From the NCBI GenBank assembly GCA_030407315.1, contig JALQPE010001543.1, positions 1 through 12,531 of the forward strand: a stretch of 12,531 nt of DNA, in the 5' to 3' direction. Shown in pieces: positions 9,411 through 12,531 of the stretch. Numbering within the stretch: position 1 is the first letter of the stretch; each line of letters opens with the position of its first letter. The DNA comes from Asparagopsis taxiformis. Taxonomy: Eukaryota > Rhodophyta > Florideophyceae > Bonnemaisoniales > Bonnemaisoniaceae. Made by a program: the position numbers and the translations under genes. The notes beneath the pieces were generated by a model. The model was not told where the DNA came from and searched no databases. It saw only the letters and a list, made by a program, of their open reading frames with translations.

Positions 9411-9509
9411 ATGTATGAAAGGCCGGTTGAAACGATTGAATATGAACTGGCTAAACAAATAACTAATAGTAGAGCAAGCCAGGCTCCACCTGCAGAGTGG
9501 AAGAGGTAG
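9411..9509 (+). CDS. Possible 32-residue ORF behind mgtE
   Basis: A short frame, MYERPVETIEYELAK, ending PPAEWKR at TAG 9507-9509. It lies 32 nt after the mgtE stop and has a good ribosome site, GAGGG at 9399-9403, seven bases before the ATG. No family is recognised. Given the frequency of indels, the true gene could be longer. It might be co-transcribed with mgtE. Confidence 0.4.
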   Translation: MYERPVETIEYELAKQITNSRASQAPPAEWKR

Positions 9510-9546
9510 AAACTGTCAGCATCATCATATGCTAGTCAAGGTAAAG

Positions 9547-9704
9547 TTAATCCGCTGTCTCTCTTTGTAAAAGCAACTCATCTAATCGTTCTTCAAGTTT
9601 GCGCTTTGGGCACTTTTTCTACTGGCTAGTATCTCATCGTCAAAGAACTCGTTGATCTCAAAACTATCGGAGGAAAAATCTTCACTATCGTCTACGTCGT
9701 CCAT
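9547..9704 (-). CDS. Small acidic protein with a basic helical C-terminus
   Basis: About 53 residues. It starts at ATG 9704 with a strongly acidic, serine-rich half (MDDVDDSEDFSSDSFEINEF), then DDEILASRK. After one frameshift around 9605 it continues KRKLEERLDELLLQRETAD to TAA 9547-9549. The C-terminal helix with an R(K/R)xLExRLxE pattern resembles the short PA3496-type proteins common in gammaproteobacteria, whose function I do not know. The ribosome site is weak (GAGC). It converges with the small ORF after mgtE, and a - strand terminator lies upstream of it, so it probably has its own promoter within 9705-9820; I could not pick one out with confidence. Confidence 0.55.
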
Positions 9705-9822
9705 TATTCAGCTCTATTTCAAGTGGAAATCTTTCTCGCAACCAAAGCCCAGTTTTTTCAATGTGTGGAAAATCTATAGCTAGGACGCAGGAAAATGAAA
9801 TTATCAATCGACATTACTTATC

Positions 9823-9866
9823 AAAAAACAGCTATGAGAATAGTCCCTTCATGTACCTCATAGCTG
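9823..9866 (-). terminator. Rho-independent terminator (leftward)
   Basis: On the - strand, CAGCTATGAG and CTCATAGCTG pair perfectly over 10 bp around an 18-nt loop and are followed directly by TTTTTT (plus-strand A-run 9823-9828). The stem is half GC. It implies leftward transcription arriving from 9867 or beyond. No gene with a convincing frame lies there, so it may end a second small RNA or act as back-up for the terminator at 10027-10068. Confidence 0.65.
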
Positions 9867-10026
9867 CAATGCTTGATGGTTGATTCACGATAGAGCGAGC
9901 CTGGAAAATCTGCAGTAGAGAACGTCATCCAAGCACACCCGCCGCGTTAGCCACTTCCCTCCCGCCATTGCAATGCGTTTCAATGCAAACCCAAGACGAA
10001 ATCCCTTTAATCATGGGCGATGCGTT
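9867..10026. other. Stretch between two leftward terminators, no gene recognised
   Basis: About 160 nt without a convincing frame on either strand. It contains the perfect 10-bp palindrome CATTGCAATG at 9966-9975. A 36-codon - strand frame (9821-9928) has no ribosome site and runs through the terminator stem. With a terminator at each side, a second leftward small RNA is possible, but I see no promoter good enough to call. Confidence 0.35.
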
Positions 10027-10068
10027 AAAAAAACTGACAGAGCTGTACAGAGGAATCAGCCCTGTCAG
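10027..10068 (-). terminator. Strong Rho-independent terminator (leftward)
   Basis: On the - strand, CTGACAGGGCTG pairs with CAGCTCTGTCAG through 12 bp (one G-U wobble) around an 11-nt loop, followed immediately by seven T (plus-strand A-run 10027-10033). This is the clearest intrinsic terminator in the window. Its direction excludes the rightward ORF that overlaps it from being its source. Confidence 0.8.
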
Positions 10069-10194
10069 ATACCCAATCAGCTTTCTTCAAACAATGAAAC
10101 CGTTTGGAACATTAGCGATTTTCGCTAAGCATCATCGTTATTCGAAAGTAGCCATGTCAGTAACGAGTACATCATCAGGTCATATCTAACGTGC
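10027..10194 (-). ncRNA. Candidate small RNA divergent from the HdfR-like regulator gene
   Basis: The - strand here has the parts of a stand-alone small RNA: a sigma70-type promoter at 10201-10230, a predicted start near 10194, about 168 nt with no good reading frame or ribosome site, an internal tight hairpin (TTAGCGAAAATCGCTAA, 10112-10128, 7-bp stem with 3-nt loop), and a strong terminator at the left end. A 16-codon frame (MMYSLLTWLLSNNDDA) exists but lacks a Shine-Dalgarno. Small RNAs transcribed divergently from LysR genes are known, namely gcvB beside gcvA and oxyS beside oxyR, usually controlled by that regulator. I recognise no known RNA family. The transcript start and existence are inferred; base errors in this sequence could hide a short protein. 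Confidence 0.55.
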
Positions 10195-10200
10195 GAAGCG

Positions 10201-10230
10201 ATACTAGCAAAGCAATATTTTGGGTGTAAA
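10201..10230 (-). promoter_or_regulatory. Candidate sigma70 promoter, leftward
   Basis: On the - strand TTTACA (5 of 6 to consensus; plus 10225-10230) and TAGTAT (4 of 6; plus 10201-10206) are separated by 18 bp. It points at the candidate small RNA, and its -35 box abuts the dyad at 10232-10256. Confidence 0.5.
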
Positions 10231-10231
10231 A

Positions 10232-10256
10232 TGATTGATTTCGATCATTTCAATCA
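10232..10256. promoter_or_regulatory. LysR-type dyad (TGATTGA-N11-TCAATCA) between regulator and small RNA
   Basis: A perfect 7-bp dyad with an 11-nt spacer. It sits 15 bp before the regulator's ATG and next to the -35 box of the divergent promoter. LysR regulators bind T-N11-A type dyads in such shared regions, so autoregulation and control of the divergent transcript are both plausible. Binding is not shown. Confidence 0.5.
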
Positions 10257-10271
10257 AATATTTTAATCGAA

Positions 10272-11126
10272 ATGGATATTGAGCTCTAAGAAATTTTTAG
10301 AAGTTTCAAACACTCGCCATTTTGCTCGCGCTGCAGAAAATCTCTGCCAACTCAATCGGCAGTTAGCTTTAGGATCAAACAGTTAGAACAATAGCGGTGT
10401 CGAACTATTTACCAGACAGAGGAACAATTAAGGCTGACACCATCAGGAGAACGACTAGTGCATCATGCTCAGAACATGTTGGCCTCTTGGCAAATTGCAC
10501 TACAAGACGTTGTGTCTCTGAACAACAGGAAACTGCAACTTACATTAGGTGGCATATCTAGTTTGTGGGAGACATTCTTACAATCTCTTTTGCCGCAACT
10601 CGCAAGAGAATTCCCGGCAACGCTGATTAGAACCGTGATTAGTTCACACATAGAACTTACACAATCCCTAATCGGAAATAGAATCGATATCGCAGTAGTT
10701 CTGGACCCTCCAAATTTAGCGGAGTAACCGTAAAAAAAATAGGAAAATTGAACTGGTATTGGTTGCTAGCGAGAAAAGACTTACAGATAACGATGTTGAT
10801 CAGGTTGGCTATATTTTGTCAATTGGGGAACAGCAACCCAATATGAAGCATGCAAAACTGTTCAGGCACCCATGACTGCGGTATTACATACTGAACAGAG
10901 CCAAATCGCTTTAGAGTTTATGATTACTCGCGGAGGCGCTGCATTTCTACCTTTGGCACTGGTTCAGCCCTACCTAGACAGAGAGCAACTCACTTTCGTA
11001 TCAGGGTTAAAGCCTTCTAGCCGAAATGTTTATGCTGTCTATACAAAAAACTCCCCACACAGCAACCAGATTTATCCAATTATCGATCTTCTGACTAGAC
11101 TGGAACTGAAACCTGAAGACAGATAA
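10272..11126 (+). CDS. hdfR: LysR-family transcriptional regulator, HdfR-like
   Basis: The N-terminus reads, across frames, MDIELL, KKFLEVSNTRHFARAAENLC, then SAVSFRIKQLEQ and GVELFTRQRNNLRLTPSGERL. This is the LysR winged helix-turn-helix and linker, and closely matches HdfR as I remember it. The co-inducer domain follows: LQLTLGGISSLWETFLQSLL, ELTQSLIGNRIDIAVVLDPP, SQIALEFMITRGGAAFLPLA and YAVYTKNSPHS, ending LKPEDR. The 285-codon span fits HdfR (about 280 residues). In enterics HdfR represses the flagellar master operon flhDC and lies divergent from maoP; no maoP is visible here. The ATG at 10272 has no good Shine-Dalgarno. Frameshifts occur within the first 60 codons and around 10725-10870. 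The orthology is by recall, so another HdfR-like LysR protein is possible. Confidence 0.8.
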
Positions 11127-11252
11127 AAAATATATTAAAGGATCTTTTCTTTAACCTTTTATAGGAGTAGAGTTCGCCGCCTTTGACGACAGTTGGACAA
11201 ATTTTACCATCGTTACAACCTTTAACTACTGTTGAATACAGAGTACAAACTT

Positions 11253-11695
11253 ATGTTACACAATATATCTAAGTTGTATGAAACATGTGTTGAGATCGTC
11301 TTCGGTATCATCCTATGCATAATCATGGTCGGAATTGGTATCGGAGCCGTCCAGCTACTTTTCAAGTTGTGGGAACTGCTGAAGCTGGAAGGAATTACCG
11401 GACAGTACCTGGATCTTATCGTTGATGTATTGACGCTCTATGTTCTAGTGGAACACTGTCTCGTTCTCTGTTTGAATACTTCGAAACCAAGAAGCTGAGA
11501 AGACCTTCATCTCGACGGTGCACTGGTGTTCATTATCAGAGAGATACTTATTGGGCTATTCAAACACGACCTTAAGCCAGAGATGATCTACGCGCTATCG
11601 GCGTTAATTTTGGTACTGGAATCATAAGAATTGGTTCTGCGATGACCTACCTTAAAGAAAAGCAAGCACCAGGAGAGGTTGGACAGGATACATAG
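11253..11695 (+). CDS. psiE: PsiE-family membrane protein
   Basis: About 147 residues in the inner membrane with four helices: VEIVFGIILCIIMVGIGIGA; YLDLIVDVLTLYVLVEL; LDGALVFIIREILIGLF; and YALSALILVLGIIRIGSA. Conserved PsiE-family features are LYETCVEIVFG, the IREILIG helix and the C-terminal AMTYLKEKQ. PsiE is induced by phosphate starvation in E. coli and its biochemical role is unknown; family membership does not show regulation here and I see no Pho box. I chose ATG 11253; an in-frame TTG at 11232 would add seven residues. Neither has a strong ribosome site. Two or three frame changes fall after 11450. The stop TAG at 11693-11695 is two bases before the marC ATG, so the two genes form one operon. 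Confidence 0.8.
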
Positions 11696-11697
11696 CA

Positions 11698-12299
11698 ATG
11701 GCAGAAATAATACAAATTTTTGTTTTGTTTGTGGGCAGTGCTCGATCCGATTGGAACCGTCCCAGTATTTTTTGGCGGTTACCCGACGCCACGAAGCGAA
11801 TGAATGAGAAGAATTGCGATACAGGCCATTCTTTTTGCGGCTTTGGTACTGATTTTCTTCATCATCGCAGGGCAGTTTTTATGGAAGCGATGAATGTTTC
11901 ACTAGCGGCTTTTCAGGTCTCCGGGGAATAGTGCTTTTTGCCTTTGCGTTTACGATGGTGTTTGGTGAAAGTAAGCCTGAAGAGGAAATCAAAATTGTAA
12001 AAAGTGGTAGAGATACAGCAATTTTTCCTCTTGCTGTCCTGCTATTGCGGGTCCTGGGGCGATGATGGCGGTCGTATGTTAACGGAAAACATCGATTTGA
12101 TGTGAATCATCAACCACCACGACTGCCGTATTGCTTGTAGTCTTGCTAATCCAGTTAATATTGTTGCTTCTCGCGCCTCGATTGGCAAGGTGCTTGGTTC
12201 AGCCGGTGCTAGTTGATCAGTCGGGTGATGGGCATCATTCTGGCAGCAGTAGCCATGAACAGTGTATTGCTTGGGATAAAAGCGTATTTCAATTTATAG
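11698..12299 (+). CDS. MarC-family integral membrane protein
   Basis: About 200 residues, the family's usual size. It starts MAEIIQIFVLFV and, over frames, shows the MarC signatures: DPIGTVPVF near the first helix; MRRIAIQAILFAALVLIF; AMNVSLAAFQVSGGIVLFAF; PAIAGPGAMMAVV; VLLVVLLIQLILLLLAPRLA; and RVMGIILAAVAMNSVLLGIK, ending AYFNL. Six membrane helices are expected. The family is often called a multiple-antibiotic-resistance protein, but that link in E. coli was withdrawn, and its transport substrate is not established. It is translationally close to psiE (2-nt gap). Its TAG at 12297-12299 lies within the coding end of the converging zntB-like gene. Several frameshifts occur, mainly at 11735-11830, 11925 and 12040-12200. 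Confidence 0.82.
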
Positions 12300-12531
12300 A
12301 GAATGCTTAGATCCATTTTTCCTTCTGAAGTAATACAACTGCAGCGCAACAAGCACGGAAAGCAAAACAACCACAATCCAAAATGCCTGGGGGTCTCCGC
12401 CCCAGGCATTCCTCCCACGTTGATGCCCTAGCAACCCTGTCAAAAATCCCAGAGGCAAGAAAACGGCTGTAATCATCGATAACAGGTACATCCGATTGTT
12501 CATCAATTCAGATAGACGGTTGGCTAACTCT
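12294..12531 (-). CDS. zntB: ZntB/CorA-family divalent metal transporter, C-terminal part (gene runs off right edge)
   Basis: Only the last 79 or so codons are inside the window. They read NRLSELMNNRMYLLSMITAV, the long helix entering the first membrane segment (FLPLGFLTGLLG), then the signature loop as INVGGMPGAE in one frame (HQRGRNAWGG in the other), then the second membrane helix WIVVVLLSVLVALQLYYF and a basic tail. The loop GGMPG is typical of ZntB-type Zn2+ transporters, where CorA proper would show GMN. One frameshift lies within that loop. The family forms homopentamers in the inner membrane. The stop codon at 12294-12296 lies beside the marC stop, so the two genes meet tail to tail with a 6-bp overlap and no room for a terminator. 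Confidence 0.8.
   Translation of the reverse strand, partial: ELANRLSELMNNRMYLLSMITAVFLPLGFLTGLLGHQRGRNAWGGDPQAFWIVVVLLSVLVALQLYYFRRKNGSKHSL

Noticed and set aside
9821..9928. Leftward 36-codon frame starting MTFSTADFPGSLYRES
   Set aside because: There is no ribosome site and the last third is the terminator stem-loop and T-run.
9968..10189. Rightward 73-residue ORF before the LysR gene
   Set aside because: It has no ribosome site or recognisable domain, and it runs across a strong opposite-strand terminator and a tight hairpin. A leftward small RNA explains the stretch better.
1..12531. CRISPR array, tRNA, rRNA, IS element with terminal inverted repeats
   Set aside because: No regularly spaced repeats, no cloverleaf or rRNA stretch, and no DDE transposase or paired terminal repeats were seen by eye.

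Overview
The window looks like chromosome of a gammaproteobacterium, probably a marine or environmental one. This rests on an HdfR-like LysR regulator, a PsiE-MarC pair, an MgtE of the type with GGIAGSQ in its membrane domain, and a ZntB-like transporter; no marker gene fixes the taxon. Nearly every gene, including ordinary chromosomal ones, is interrupted by small frameshifts, often at homopolymers, yet its domains and motifs run on in order in another frame. This looks like uncorrected long-read sequence rather than mass pseudogenisation. Coordinates below are therefore whole-gene spans across frames.

Positions 1-4883 (+ strand) hold a recombination module: three different tyrosine recombinases followed by a small protein with a predicted DNA-binding segment and a coiled coil. 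The first gene is cut by the left edge. Each gene overlaps the next by a few bases (ATGA, TTGA and an 8-base overlap), and two of the four start with TTG, so they were probably one translationally coupled unit. The layout recalls the TnpA/TnpB/TnpC set of Tn554 and the gamma-mobile-trio (GMT) islands, but with three recombinases. Cargo, if any, most likely lies to the left. The right boundary may fall in the non-coding stretch 4884-5135.

Positions 5136-7303 (- strand) hold a membrane diguanylate cyclase (dCACHE-HAMP-GGDEF) followed by a small STAS-like protein of unknown role. Then come a small secreted protein (-), the Mg2+ channel gene mgtE (+), a possible tiny ORF, and a small acidic protein (-).

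Positions 9705-11126 carry an HdfR-like LysR regulator (+). Divergent from it, the - strand shows a plausible sigma70 promoter, about 170 nt with no convincing reading frame, and a strong Rho-independent terminator, with a LysR-type dyad beside the promoter. This resembles the GcvA/GcvB and OxyR/OxyS layouts and is a candidate new LysR-sRNA pair. A second - strand terminator follows downstream.

Positions 11253-12531 hold a psiE-marC operon (2-nt gap) whose end meets, tail to tail, the C-terminus of a ZntB-like divalent-metal transporter that runs off the right edge.
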